The notes under the pieces were generated by a model, which made no database searches, was not told where the DNA came from, and saw only the letters and a list, made by a program, of their open reading frames with translations. The position numbers and the translations under genes were made by a program. A stretch of 64,000 nucleotides of DNA from Flagellimonas beolgyonensis (GTDB lineage: Bacteria; Bacteroidota; Bacteroidia; Flavobacteriales; Flavobacteriaceae). Shown one piece after another: positions 36,655-44,921 of this stretch. The stretch lies in assembly GCF_003992615.1 (NCBI RefSeq), contig NZ_RZMY01000018.1, positions 474,201 through 538,200 of the forward strand, given 5' to 3'. How positions within the stretch are numbered: position 1 is the first letter of the stretch; every line of letters starts with the position of its first letter.

Positions 36655-36684
36655 AAAAAAACCTGCCGGAGAACATCCGACAGG
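36655..36684 (-). terminator. Intrinsic terminator/attenuator directly before the marR start
   Basis: On the minus strand CCTGTCGG pairs with CCGGCAGG (one U-G pair), 7-base loop, followed by seven U that end at the ATG of the MarR gene. Transcripts of the upstream genes would stop here unless read through, and marR has almost no leader outside it. Confidence 0.75.
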
Positions 36685-36688
36685 CAAA

Positions 36689-36703
36689 GTTAGCAATCCT
36701 AAT
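36689..36703 (-). promoter_or_regulatory. MarR operator candidate 1 (before marR)
   Basis: GTTAGCAATCCTAAT (plus strand) matches the palindrome GTTAGGA-A-TCCTAAC shared with two other sites in this locus. It lies 35 bases upstream of the marR start. Confidence 0.55.
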
Positions 36704-36707
36704 CAAA

Positions 36708-36974
36708 TTAGGTGCAGTTTTCCATTTCTATGATGGCATAGCCCTTCCTTTCAATGGATAGGGCCATTTCTTCCGTGGCCGTTTCAATGTGACAGAAACG
36801 ACAGTGCTGCGTGGCCAAATGATGTGTTGCAAAGGATTTGGTCCTTAGATAATCCCTTCCATAATCCAATACAATCGATTCATCCGTTACACCACTGGGC
36901 ACTAGAATGTCAAAGTGCATGGTCTTTCCGTCCCCTCTTTCAATATAGGTATCCCAGACTTCCAGCTGCATCAC
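36708..36974 (-). CDS. DUF2024 family protein
   Basis: An 88-aa soluble protein: LEVWDTYIERGDGKTMHFDILVPSGVTDESIVLDYGRDYL, then HHLATQHCRFCHIETAT. The start WDTYv.r.dG..MHFDIlvP is the DUF2024 signature. The CRFCH motif with nearby His could bind a metal. The function is unknown. It starts 1 base after the secreted-protein stop, so they are co-transcribed. Confidence 0.85.
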   Translation of the reverse strand: MMQLEVWDTYIERGDGKTMHFDILVPSGVTDESIVLDYGRDYLRTKSFATHHLATQHCRFCHIETATEEMALSIERKGYAIIEMENCT

Positions 36975-36975
36975 C

Positions 36976-37698
36976 TTATTTTTTTACGGTGAAGGGAAGG
37001 GACAGGTTCCCACTTGCCACACCAAAGACCTCATAGACCCCCAACATGGGCAAATCCCCATTACTTGTGTTCACTTTTAAGAAGGCAGTGACCCCATCGT
37101 ATTTGAAATCTGTTCTGTTGTTCATCCGATAGGCCGGTACCACTACCTTGATGGTCCTGTTTTTGGCGGTAACGGGATAGCCTGGGGAGTCCATGTACAT
37201 GGGCATGCCCGGATTGGTGGGCGGCAGGACTACGGTTTCATCCGCTTTCTTGAATTGTTTGACCGATAGGCCACCACCCACGCGATCATCCTCGACAAGA
37301 ATGACCCAATGGGGATGCCATACCACACCATCATTGTCATAGAGCCGATCGTTGTTCTCGTCCCATAAAGGGGTGTCATCAAAATCTGGATGGGATGTTA
37401 GTGCAAGGGTAACGATCCCATCAGTGGGGTTGAACCCTACGTCTGAGGAATGTAGTGTGGTGGGGAATACATACCCCAATACCGGTGCCCCGTCCAATTG
37501 ACCTGCTTTTACCGGTGTTATTTTGCCTGCGGTACCCTTTACCGAGATTTCCCAGACGATGATGCCCAGGTCGGCCTTATGGGTTACATTGACCTTGTTG
37601 ATGTGAAAATCATCGTTGTCATATCCACTTCCCTGGGCTATCGATATTGAGGTCGAGAGGCCTAGGAGAGTTGTCAAAAAGATACATAGTGGTTTCAT
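36976..37698 (-). CDS. Secreted protein of unknown function
   Basis: A 240-aa protein with a signal peptide (IFLTTLLGLSTSISIAQG). The mature part is Asp-rich (TSHPDFDDTPLWDENNDRLYDNDGVVWHPHWVILVEDDRVGGG), which suggests Ca2+ or metal binding, and ends in beta-rich sequence. I recognise no family. A candidate MarR operator is 28 bases upstream of its start, and the DUF2024 gene follows directly. Confidence 0.75.
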   Translation of the reverse strand: MKPLCIFLTTLLGLSTSISIAQGSGYDNDDFHINKVNVTHKADLGIIVWEISVKGTAGKITPVKAGQLDGAPVLGYVFPTTLHSSDVGFNPTDGIVTLALTSHPDFDDTPLWDENNDRLYDNDGVVWHPHWVILVEDDRVGGGLSVKQFKKADETVVLPPTNPGMPMYMDSPGYPVTAKNRTIKVVVPAYRMNNRTDFKYDGVTAFLKVNTSNGDLPMLGVYEVFGVASGNLSLPFTVKK

Positions 37699-37725
37699 AA
37701 GACATAATTGAATTAAAATTTAAAA

Positions 37726-37740
37726 GAAAGGAATCCTAAC
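37726..37740 (-). promoter_or_regulatory. MarR operator candidate 2 (before the secreted-protein gene)
   Basis: GAAAGGAATCCTAAC on the plus strand. The right arm TCCTAAC is identical to the site before the thioredoxin-like gene and the left arm is degenerate. It lies 28 bases upstream of the secreted-protein start. Confidence 0.55.
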
Positions 37741-37748
37741 TATAAAGG

Positions 37749-37982
37749 TCACGACTTGACATCATCCATGGATGCCCCAAAATTGATATGTAGGACGTTG
37801 CCATTGGGAGTGACCAAGGCGGGAACTGATTTTACACCGGCGTTTTCCGCTTCCTGGATCCTATCCCTTTTTTCCCCGATATGCACTACTTCGATTTTGC
37901 CCTCCCCAATGAGTTCAATTAGGTCGTGTTCTGCGCTGACACAAACGGGACATCCTGCATGATAAAAAATAGACTTGTTCAT
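37749..37982 (-). CDS. Thioredoxin/glutaredoxin-like small protein
   Basis: A 77-aa protein with a thioredoxin-fold start: SIFYHAGCPVCVSAEHDLIELI holds a CxxC redox pair (CPVC) after the first strand. The cis-Pro region is AGVKSVPALVTPNGNVLHINFGA. It is probably a cytoplasmic thiol oxidoreductase. I start it at MNKSIF (37982); a frame 13 codons longer begins at 38021 but adds a non-family N-terminus. It is the first gene of the MarR-associated locus. Confidence 0.82.
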   Translation of the reverse strand: MNKSIFYHAGCPVCVSAEHDLIELIGEGKIEVVHIGEKRDRIQEAENAGVKSVPALVTPNGNVLHINFGASMDDVKS

Positions 37983-38026
37983 TTTTTTAATATTAAAGTT
38001 TATGGCACTATTGCCGATCAAATATA

Positions 38027-38041
38027 GTAAGGAATCCTAAC
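38027..38041 (-). promoter_or_regulatory. MarR operator candidate 3 (before the thioredoxin-like gene)
   Basis: GTAAGGAATCCTAAC on the plus strand: a near-perfect palindrome (left arm GTAAGGA against GTTAGGA), 45 bases upstream of the thioredoxin-like start. Confidence 0.6.
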
Positions 38042-38154
38042 AAAATCAAATTTAATTTATTTTATAAGATTGATTCTCCACCCTACGTGGTTTAAAATAA
38101 CGGATGTTAGGTAGGATTATCCAATTTGTCTTTCGTTCGATGGATAGTTTCTTT

Positions 38155-38243
38155 GGGCGTGCCTCAATGGGACCGGGGCTTTTCGTTGCAAGGCCACCCT
38201 ATTTGGGTCAAGGACGAGCTTTCCAATGCAATCCCTCACGCGG
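38155..38243 (+). ncRNA. Candidate structured RNA/conserved intergenic motif
   Basis: The stretch opens with GGGCGTGCCTC and closes with CAATCCCTCACGCGG; GCGTG and CACGC can pair to close it. I recall the same start and end from intergenic regions of many Bacteroidota genomes. It lies in the gene-free 38042-38546 stretch before the helicase gene. Strand and identity (possibly one of the flavo-type RNA motifs) are not certain. Nothing else clear is seen in this gap. Confidence 0.35.
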
Positions 38244-38546
38244 CGAAGGAGGAAAAGCAACGGGATGGGACAGGGACTATAGCTCAGATTTTCCCTAAGA
38301 GGGAAATGAATTATGGTTTGTGTTTCCAGTATAGTTTGGGAATTATAAAAAGATTTTGGAAAACCGTAAATTGAAAAAGAAAAAATGATGCTCAAAAAAA
38401 AAGAAAATGCACCAAATTCAAAAGATGAAACCATGACTTAGCTTTGAACGGGGCCAGTTCATATCCGCTTGAAGGCGTACTGAAAAAATAATCATGTTTA
38501 ATGGTTCAAGTACGATGGGGCGGACTAGGTGAAACCAAATTATAGT

Positions 38547-41500
38547 ATGCAAAACATCCTGTTTTTAGACATTGAGATCAATCCTAAAACCGACACAATA
38601 AAAGATTATGGAGCTACTTTTAAGGGACAGGAATTGCATGAACGAAATAGCAATAGACTGGAGCAATGGATAAAGGAGGCCAAATACATTTGTGGTCATA
38701 ACATTATCAAACATGATGTTCCAAAGCTAAAAAGTAAGCTAGGAGACGAGATTTTCTTAGGGAAGAAACTTATTGATACCTTATTATGGTCACCCATTTT
38801 ATTTGTAAAGCGGCCAAACCATAAGCTTACCAAAGGGTACCATATTGTCAATGCATCGGAAGTCAACAACCCACTCTCGGATTGTAAATTGACGGAAGAC
38901 TACTTGATCAAAGAGTTGAACAGGTTCAATGAATTAAATATAGAGGAGCGAAGTGTATACTATAGCTTGCTAAAGAACGATCCCAGCTTTAATGCTTTTT
39001 TTGATATGGCTGGTTTTGATGAATCCAAACTAGTTAAAACACACATTGGCCGGTTAATTGGAGAGGGGATATGCTATGGTGTTGATTTGGATTGTATTTC
39101 AAGGCAGTTTCCTGTTGGTCTAGCTTATGTGTTTACCTTACTAAAGTTAGGGGATAACGATGCGGTTTTGCCACCTTGGGTCAGGCATGAATATCCGGAA
39201 ACAGAAAAAATATTGAATGACATCCGATTTAACTCTTGTGATGATCCCGGGTGCTCCTATTGTTCGAATAAGTTAAATCCCAAAAAGGCCCTCTTTGATT
39301 TCTTTAATTATAGGGATTTTAGAAAGTTTGAAGAACACAGAATAATTAGTTTACAGGAAGAGGCCGTAAAGGCAGGTTTGCAAAGAAAATCTTTTGTGGC
39401 CGTGTTTCCCACAGGCGGAGGAAAGTCACTGACCTTCCAATTGCCGGCATTGATGCGAGGTGCTTCCACAAGGCATTTGACCATTGTCATCTCACCTTTG
39501 ATATCCCTTATGAAAGATCAGGTCGACAACTTACGAGACCGTTTTGGGATAACCAAGGCGGTTGCAATCAATGGTTTGTTGTCGCCACTTGAACGTCAGG
39601 AGGCATTTGAAATGGTATCTGATGGAAGAGCAGATTTACTGTATTTATCCCCAGAATCCTTAAGATCTCCATCAATTTTTAGGTTGATATTGACGCGGTC
39701 CATAGGCCGGATAGTCATTGATGAGGCCCATTGTTTTTCAAGTTGGGGGCAGGATTTTAGGGTCGATTATCTGTTCATAGCGGATTTTATAAAAAAAATA
39801 GAATCTGAAAAAAATGTATCGCAGATACCGGTGTCATGTTTCACGGCCACTGCAAAGCTTCAGGTAATCAAGGACATCAAATTTTATTTCCAAGACCGAT
39901 TGGGCTTGGAGTTGGACGAGTTCATTACGAATAAAGGGAGGTCCAATCTGTCCTATGAAGTGATCAACGTGGAAGAACCCGAGCGCAAAATGGGTTATTT
40001 GCTACGGGTACTTGAAGATTGTGAAAAGCCGGCAATTGTCTATGCCTCCAGAACTAAACAGGTAGAAAGCGTTTGTGCTTTGCTAAATGAAGCTGGTTTT
40101 AGTTCCACTTTTTTCCATGGAAAACTGGACAAGGATACCAAAAAGACAAACATGGATGCCTTCATGGGGGAGGAGCATGAAATCATTGTGGCCACTTCAG
40201 CTTTTGGGATGGGAGTCGACAAGGATAATGTGAAGACTGTCATCCATTATAATATTTCAGACTCACTCGAAAATTATGTCCAAGAAGCGGGCAGGGCCGG
40301 AAGGGATGAAAAAATCAATGCCAAGTGCTACATATTGTACAGTGAGGAGGATTTGAACAAACATTTCAGTTTGTTACAGCAGACCAAATTAAACCATAAG
40401 GAGATAAAGGATATTTGGAGAGCGATCAAAGGCCAAGCGAAGTTCAGGGACAAAATCAGTCAGTCGGCTTTGGAGATTGCCAAGAAATCCGGTTGGGACG
40501 CAGAGATGTTGGACTTGGAAACGAAAGTAAAGACAGCTATTTCAGCTTTGGAAGACCAAGGGTTCTTGGTAAGGTCCTTAAATTCACCTCGGGTATTTGC
40601 CGATAGCTTACTGGTCAAAAGTTTTGACAGTGGGCAGGAGATCCTTAGAAACAGCAAAAAAATAACAGATCAAGACAAGAAAGACTGTGGCATCGTTTTA
40701 AAACGATTGATCACCGATGGCGAGACCAGGGTGGATTATCTTGCTGATACCACACAGTTGAGCGCGAAAAGGATACAGGATGTCATTCGAATGCTAAGGG
40801 ACCACGCAATATTGGGTGATGCCAAGGATTTGACCGCTTTTTTGAGTTTGGTCCAATCCAAAAATGGTTCAAAAAGAATTTTGGAGGACCATTTAAAAGT
40901 AGAAAAGGGCATACTTGACATTATTAAGGCGAATAAACTGCAAATCCCGTTACGGGAATTGAACCAAAGGCTGTTGGATAGCGGGGTCGTTGGGTCAAAT
41001 GTAGCGTTCATAAGAGCCTTGCTGACGTATTGGGACAAAAGGCGATTTGTCAAGAAGAGTAGGAAGGACAAAGAAAAGGACATTTATGAAATAGCGTTTA
41101 TCAAACGGGAAGATCTCATTGAAGATATAAAATGGCGCCACGATCTATCGTTGTCGACATTCGGTTTTCTTGAAAACCTTGCCGTCAACAACAAAGAACA
41201 TATAGGAGGCAAGGAAGAAGTGCCAGTCTCCTTCTCCTTACTGGAGTTAAAGGAATCCAACCACTTTATGGGGAACCTGATAGAGGAGAACACCAAAAAA
41301 TACGAAACATGCCTGTTGTTCTTAAACGATATAAAAGCCATATCCTTGGAAGGAGGATTCATGGTTTTTTACAACAAACTGAACATATCGGACGTGGATA
41401 CGGGCAAAAGAGTGTTTACTGCGGATAACTACAGCAAAATCAAAGAATTCTATCTACATCGAACGGAGCAGATTCATATTGTTGGGGAATATGCCAAGAA

Positions 41501-43352
41501 ATGTGTCCAGAATTATGAATCGGCCTTGGCATATGTCAATGATTATTTCACATTGGACTACGAGGAGTTCTTGGCCCGATATTTTCCAAGAAAGAAAAAG
41601 GAAATACAGAGGGCAATAACGCCCAAACGCTTTATGGAGATCATCGAAGACCTGGACACCGACCAGACCAACGTCATCGAGGACAATAAATCGGACCATA
41701 TATTGGTCTATGCCGGTCCGGGAAGTGGCAAGACCAAAGTCTTGGTCCATAAAATAGCCAGTTTGTTGCTGATCGAGGACATAAAGCCGGAACAATTCAT
41801 GATGCTTACCTTTTCAAAGGCAGCTTCATTGGAATTTAAACAACGGGTCAGAAACCTAGTGCCCGAATATGCCGGGCTTATCAAGATCACCACCTTCCAT
41901 GGCTTCTGTTTTCAATTGTTGGGCCAATTGGGCGACCTTGACAAGTCCCAAAATGTAATTCAGGATTGCATTAAAGCGATAAGAGACGGGGAAATTGATA
42001 TTTCATCCCTGGAGAACAAGAGCATCTTAATGTTCGATGAGTTCCAAGATATCAATCAAGAAGAGTGGGAATTGATAGAATTGATCATCGAAAAGGCAGA
42101 AAGACCGCGAGTGATCGCCGTTGGGGACGACGACCAGAACATCTACAGTTTCAGGGGGTCTTCAAATGCATTCATGGGCAGGTTCAGAAATAAATACGCT
42201 GCGACTTTATATACACTTCCCAAAAACTACCGCAGTTGTCCCGAGATCGTGGAGTTCAACAATCAGGTGCTGACCCATCTTAGAAACAGGTTAAAAAGCC
42301 AACAGCTGATTGCCAGTCGAAGCAGGGGTGGAGGAAGTGTTGATATTGTTACATACAATGGTAAATATTTGGAGAAACCTTTCGTTGAATACATAGCTGG
42401 AAAGCAGTTGCCCGGAAGTAAGGCCGTTTTGACCAGAACAAATATTGAAGCATTGCAAGTGAGCTCTATGCTAAAGACACTAGGGTACAAGGTAAAGTTA
42501 ATGGCAGGGTTTGATGGGTTTCGTGTTTCCGATTTGTTTGAGATCAGGTGCTTTGATCAAAAATTGAGTAGCGAGGTTGGGGAATCAGGAATAATATTCG
42601 AGACGTTATGGGACCTGGCATTGGATTGGTTTGGAAGTGGATTCAAGCAAAGTCCACACTATGAAACCTGTATGGCCTTGATCAAGAAATTTGATCATGC
42701 AAATCCTGACAAAAAGCTTTTAGTGGAATGGAGGGAATTCTGTAGGGAGGTCAATATGGAAGATGCCATTAATCCTGATTCAGAAAGTATTGTAGTATCA
42801 ACCATGCACAAGGCCAAGGGTAAGGAATATGATCATGTAATGATGTTGGTGGTAGATTATGATTGTACCACTGATGAATCTAGAAGATTGTTATATGTGG
42901 CCAGTACAAGGGCCAAGAAGACCTTGCATATCCACACCAATATTGACTTCTATGACAAGATTGAATCAAAAAGCCTGAGCAGAACTAGGTTTACAGGGGA
43001 GTTAAGTGAACCATTGGGGTATGAGATGATTTTGGGGCACAAGGACGTAAGTTTAAATTCCTTTAAATATCAAGCACCCTTATCAATTTTAAGGACAATC
43101 AAAACAGGAGACACACTTAAAAAGGACATCAAGATCTTTGGAGAAAGCGAAGCCCCTGGACTGGCCAAGGAAAATCAAGGCAATCTATTGCTGTTCTCAA
43201 AGAAGTTTGTCACAGAACAATACAACCCAATGATCAAAAAGGGCTATGATATAACCAGTTCCAGTTCAGAATATATTGTTTATTGGTACAACAAGGACGA
43301 TGAAAAGGAGTATAAGATAGTTCTGCCAAGGTTGAAATTTGAGAAAAGATAG
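38547..43352 (+). CDS. Fusion of DnaQ-like exonuclease, RecQ helicase and UvrD helicase
   Basis: A 1601-aa cytoplasmic protein. Residues 1-130: a 3'-5' exonuclease fold with DIE (D8, E10), GHNIIKHD (about 50-57) and a late Asp pair in NPLSDCKLTEDYL. Residues about 230-240 hold a Cys cluster CDDPGCSYC. Residues 260-800: RecQ-type SF2 helicase with Walker A FPTGGGKS (287-294), IDEAHCFSSWGQDFR (DEAH 392-395) and GMGVDKDNVKTVIHYN. Residues about 1045-1500: UvrD-type SF1 helicase with AGPGSGKT (1056-1063), MFDEFQD (D1164), VGDDDQNIYSFRGS and STMHKAKGKEYDHVM. All motor motifs look intact. A GTG six codons upstream is possible, but ATG 38547 puts the DxE right after the start. The role is unknown; position beside Gabija-like genes suggests phage defence or element DNA processing. 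Confidence 0.9.
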   Translation: MQNILFLDIEINPKTDTIKDYGATFKGQELHERNSNRLEQWIKEAKYICGHNIIKHDVPKLKSKLGDEIFLGKKLIDTLLWSPILFVKRPNHKLTKGYHIVNASEVNNPLSDCKLTEDYLIKELNRFNELNIEERSVYYSLLKNDPSFNAFFDMAGFDESKLVKTHIGRLIGEGICYGVDLDCISRQFPVGLAYVFTLLKLGDNDAVLPPWVRHEYPETEKILNDIRFNSCDDPGCSYCSNKLNPKKALFDFFNYRDFRKFEEHRIISLQEEAVKAGLQRKSFVAVFPTGGGKSLTFQLPALMRGASTRHLTIVISPLISLMKDQVDNLRDRFGITKAVAINGLLSPLERQEAFEMVSDGRADLLYLSPESLRSPSIFRLILTRSIGRIVIDEAHCFSSWGQDFRVDYLFIADFIKKIESEKNVSQIPVSCFTATAKLQVIKDIKFYFQDRLGLELDEFITNKGRSNLSYEVINVEEPERKMGYLLRVLEDCEKPAIVYASRTKQVESVCALLNEAGFSSTFFHGKLDKDTKKTNMDAFMGEEHEIIVATSAFGMGVDKDNVKTVIHYNISDSLENYVQEAGRAGRDEKINAKCYILYSEEDLNKHFSLLQQTKLNHKEIKDIWRAIKGQAKFRDKISQSALEIAKKSGWDAEMLDLETKVKTAISALEDQGFLVRSLNSPRVFADSLLVKSFDSGQEILRNSKKITDQDKKDCGIVLKRLITDGETRVDYLADTTQLSAKRIQDVIRMLRDHAILGDAKDLTAFLSLVQSKNGSKRILEDHLKVEKGILDIIKANKLQIPLRELNQRLLDSGVVGSNVAFIRALLTYWDKRRFVKKSRKDKEKDIYEIAFIKREDLIEDIKWRHDLSLSTFGFLENLAVNNKEHIGGKEEVPVSFSLLELKESNHFMGNLIEENTKKYETCLLFLNDIKAISLEGGFMVFYNKLNISDVDTGKRVFTADNYSKIKEFYLHRTEQIHIVGEYAKKCVQNYESALAYVNDYFTLDYEEFLARYFPRKKKEIQRAITPKRFMEIIEDLDTDQTNVIEDNKSDHILVYAGPGSGKTKVLVHKIASLLLIEDIKPEQFMMLTFSKAASLEFKQRVRNLVPEYAGLIKITTFHGFCFQLLGQLGDLDKSQNVIQDCIKAIRDGEIDISSLENKSILMFDEFQDINQEEWELIELIIEKAERPRVIAVGDDDQNIYSFRGSSNAFMGRFRNKYAATLYTLPKNYRSCPEIVEFNNQVLTHLRNRLKSQQLIASRSRGGGSVDIVTYNGKYLEKPFVEYIAGKQLPGSKAVLTRTNIEALQVSSMLKTLGYKVKLMAGFDGFRVSDLFEIRCFDQKLSSEVGESGIIFETLWDLALDWFGSGFKQSPHYETCMALIKKFDHANPDKKLLVEWREFCREVNMEDAINPDSESIVVSTMHKAKGKEYDHVMMLVVDYDCTTDESRRLLYVASTRAKKTLHIHTNIDFYDKIESKSLSRTRFTGELSEPLGYEMILGHKDVSLNSFKYQAPLSILRTIKTGDTLKKDIKIFGESEAPGLAKENQGNLLLFSKKFVTEQYNPMIKKGYDITSSSSEYIVYWYNKDDEKEYKIVLPRLKFEKR

Positions 43353-43509
43353 TATCCCAAAGGCCATAATCGACAAGTAAAAATAACACTCTAGGGTAAT
43401 CTAAAAAGACATTGTTCCCCGTTTACACCAATCAGCGAACCAATTCATCTCTAAAGTGAAATTGTAACGGCATGCACGGTTACACCATGTTCAACTGTCA
43501 CCCTCCTTG

Positions 43510-44316
43510 TTAACTGCTTGGTTTTTTTCCTGTGTTTCGTATTTGATTAATGTTTCCTTTTGAGAATATGTAAGTAGCATTATAAAATAAATCAAAGAAT
43601 ATATTAATGCAGTACCTATCTTCAAGTGATTCCCTAATTCTTTTAGTTTGCTTATTAGGCTTTCCTGAAATCATTAAACTTGGGGCAATATGAACTGGTG
43701 ATTCTTCTTTACCATCATCAGTCATATAATCTTTTTTCAGCTCATTTACTACTCCAATGAAATTGAACAATAACTCAGGATAGGGATTAAACTGCTTTAC
43801 TTCACAGAATGAAATTAGGTACTTGTTCTCAACATAAGAAAATGTTGTTTTAGTATCATAATATTCTTTGGTGTATTTCACTTTCCCCTTCTTAATAATT
43901 GCTATATCCGGAGTAGTGAATATTTCGTCATCTTGAGAGCTTTGAATGGCAACGTTATGTTGTATTTCAAAACTTCTTCTTCTGTTATTCACTCTCTTAC
44001 TTATTAAAAAGTGAGAAAAGTTCGACTGTATTCCTGAAGGAGAACATTTATACCTGTATTTACCTGATTGAAGATTTTCAATTGACACATCATATCCGTT
44101 GTTTTCGTAAAATCTTATGATATAGTTGTAGCAAGTCATTTCGAAATAGTCACTTGTCCTTTTGGCTTGATTAACAACAATAGCCTTATACTTGTTTGCA
44201 AAATCTCTAATCTCCTTTTCAAATTGTGCATGGCTTTTAAAAGGGGAGGTCGAAGTCATCTTCTTCGTTGTCTTTGCTTTCTTTTTTTCCTTTTGGTTTT
44301 TGCTTGTTGTTGACAT
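43510..44316 (-). CDS. PD-(D/E)XK-like nuclease protein
   Basis: A 268-aa protein from MSTTSKN. The N-terminus is Lys-rich. The likely catalytic core is TTPDIAIIKKGK (PD), then about 30 residues on ISFCEVKQFNPYPELLFNFIGVVNEL (E-V-K), the spacing of PD-(D/E)XK enzymes, followed by a helix. No named family is recognised. It overlaps the preceding 172-aa gene; starts at 44316 or 44259 are possible. AT-rich, like the Gabija-like genes upstream on the same strand, with which it may share a transcript. Confidence 0.6.
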   Translation of the reverse strand: MSTTSKNQKEKKKAKTTKKMTSTSPFKSHAQFEKEIRDFANKYKAIVVNQAKRTSDYFEMTCYNYIIRFYENNGYDVSIENLQSGKYRYKCSPSGIQSNFSHFLISKRVNNRRRSFEIQHNVAIQSSQDDEIFTTPDIAIIKKGKVKYTKEYYDTKTTFSYVENKYLISFCEVKQFNPYPELLFNFIGVVNELKKDYMTDDGKEESPVHIAPSLMISGKPNKQTKRIRESLEDRYCINIFFDLFYNATYIFSKGNINQIRNTGKKPSS

Positions 44317-44755
44317 TTTCAATTTCAGATTTATAAACAATCAATTTTTTCAAGAACTCTCGGGTTTCAAAATACTCCATAACCGTTGGAGGTATTGAAA
44401 ACTTCTCAAGTAATTGATTATAGTTGATTACAACTGCAAGAATCTTATTCTTTTCATCCTCTGTCATTTTATATCCGCCAATCTGTATTGTATCAGTTTC
44501 TCCTTTTGAGGTTACGGTTCCATAAAACTTTACAGCTCCATCAAGGTTCATAATCACTCTTTTGTGGAAAATTGAAAGTGAAAGAAATAGCTCAACAGTA
44601 TTGATATGCTGAATTAAAGATTTGTAAGTCTTGTAATTTTCGATTAAATAGCTTACTTCTTTTAGTCGACTTTGGTATTCATTATATATCTGGTTAGTCA
44701 ACTTATAAGGAAGCTGATAAGTCAGAATGTTTATCATTGGAGTTTCATTACTCAT
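44237..44755 (-). CDS. Hypothetical helical protein preceding the PD-(D/E)XK gene
   Basis: A 172-aa soluble, mainly helical protein (YKLTNQIYNEYQSRLKEVSYLIENYKTYKSLIQHINTVELFLSLSIFHKRVI) with an acidic/basic disordered tail KGKKESKDNEEDDFDLPF. The tail's acidic end with DLPF recalls SSB-tail-like interaction motifs, though this may be chance. No family is recognised. It overlaps the start of the nuclease-like gene and follows an attC-shaped hairpin, so the pair may be one inserted cassette. Confidence 0.65.
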   Translation of the reverse strand: MSNETPMINILTYQLPYKLTNQIYNEYQSRLKEVSYLIENYKTYKSLIQHINTVELFLSLSIFHKRVIMNLDGAVKFYGTVTSKGETDTIQIGGYKMTEDEKNKILAVVINYNQLLEKFSIPPTVMEYFETREFLKKLIVYKSEIENVNNKQKPKGKKESKDNEEDDFDLPF

Positions 44756-44797
44756 TGTTTATCTATTCATCTTTTTATCTTACAGCTAACGATTTGG

Positions 44798-44831
44798 CTA
44801 TGCACAGTGTCCCGAAGGGCATTGTGTGTAG
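44798..44831. other. attC-shaped hairpin between gajB and the two-gene cassette
   Basis: A 15-bp imperfect stem (CTATGCACAGTG plus CCC against GGG plus CATTGTGTGTAG) with a single bulged T at 44810 and a 3-base GAA loop, flanked by GCTAACGATTTGG and TGTTGTTGTG. The shape, with one extrahelical base and AAC/GTT-type flanks, resembles integron attC sites seen in Flavobacteriia, but the core sites do not match the canonical RYYYAAC/GTTRRRY well. It occupies the gap between two minus-strand genes. Confidence 0.45.
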
Positions 44832-44921
44832 ATGTTGTTGTGTTTGCGTGTTTTATTATAATGTACTCTTTGCCAAGTTTGACTAGTGCTGTTGGTTTTG
44901 TGCTTCTTGTCAATGTGTATG

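Noticed and set aside
38104..38434. Several short frames on both strands before the helicase gene
   Set aside because: They overlap the candidate RNA motif, have no family resemblance and overlap each other.
38529..38546. GTG start for the exonuclease-RecQ-UvrD gene
   Set aside because: The ATG at 38547 places the DxE catalytic strand directly after the start, as in exonuclease-domain proteins.
43440..43480. Small palindrome TGTAAC/GTTACA near 43.46 kb as a third cassette hairpin
   Set aside because: Only 6-bp arms with a 10-base loop and no attC-like bulge; too weak to call a cassette boundary.
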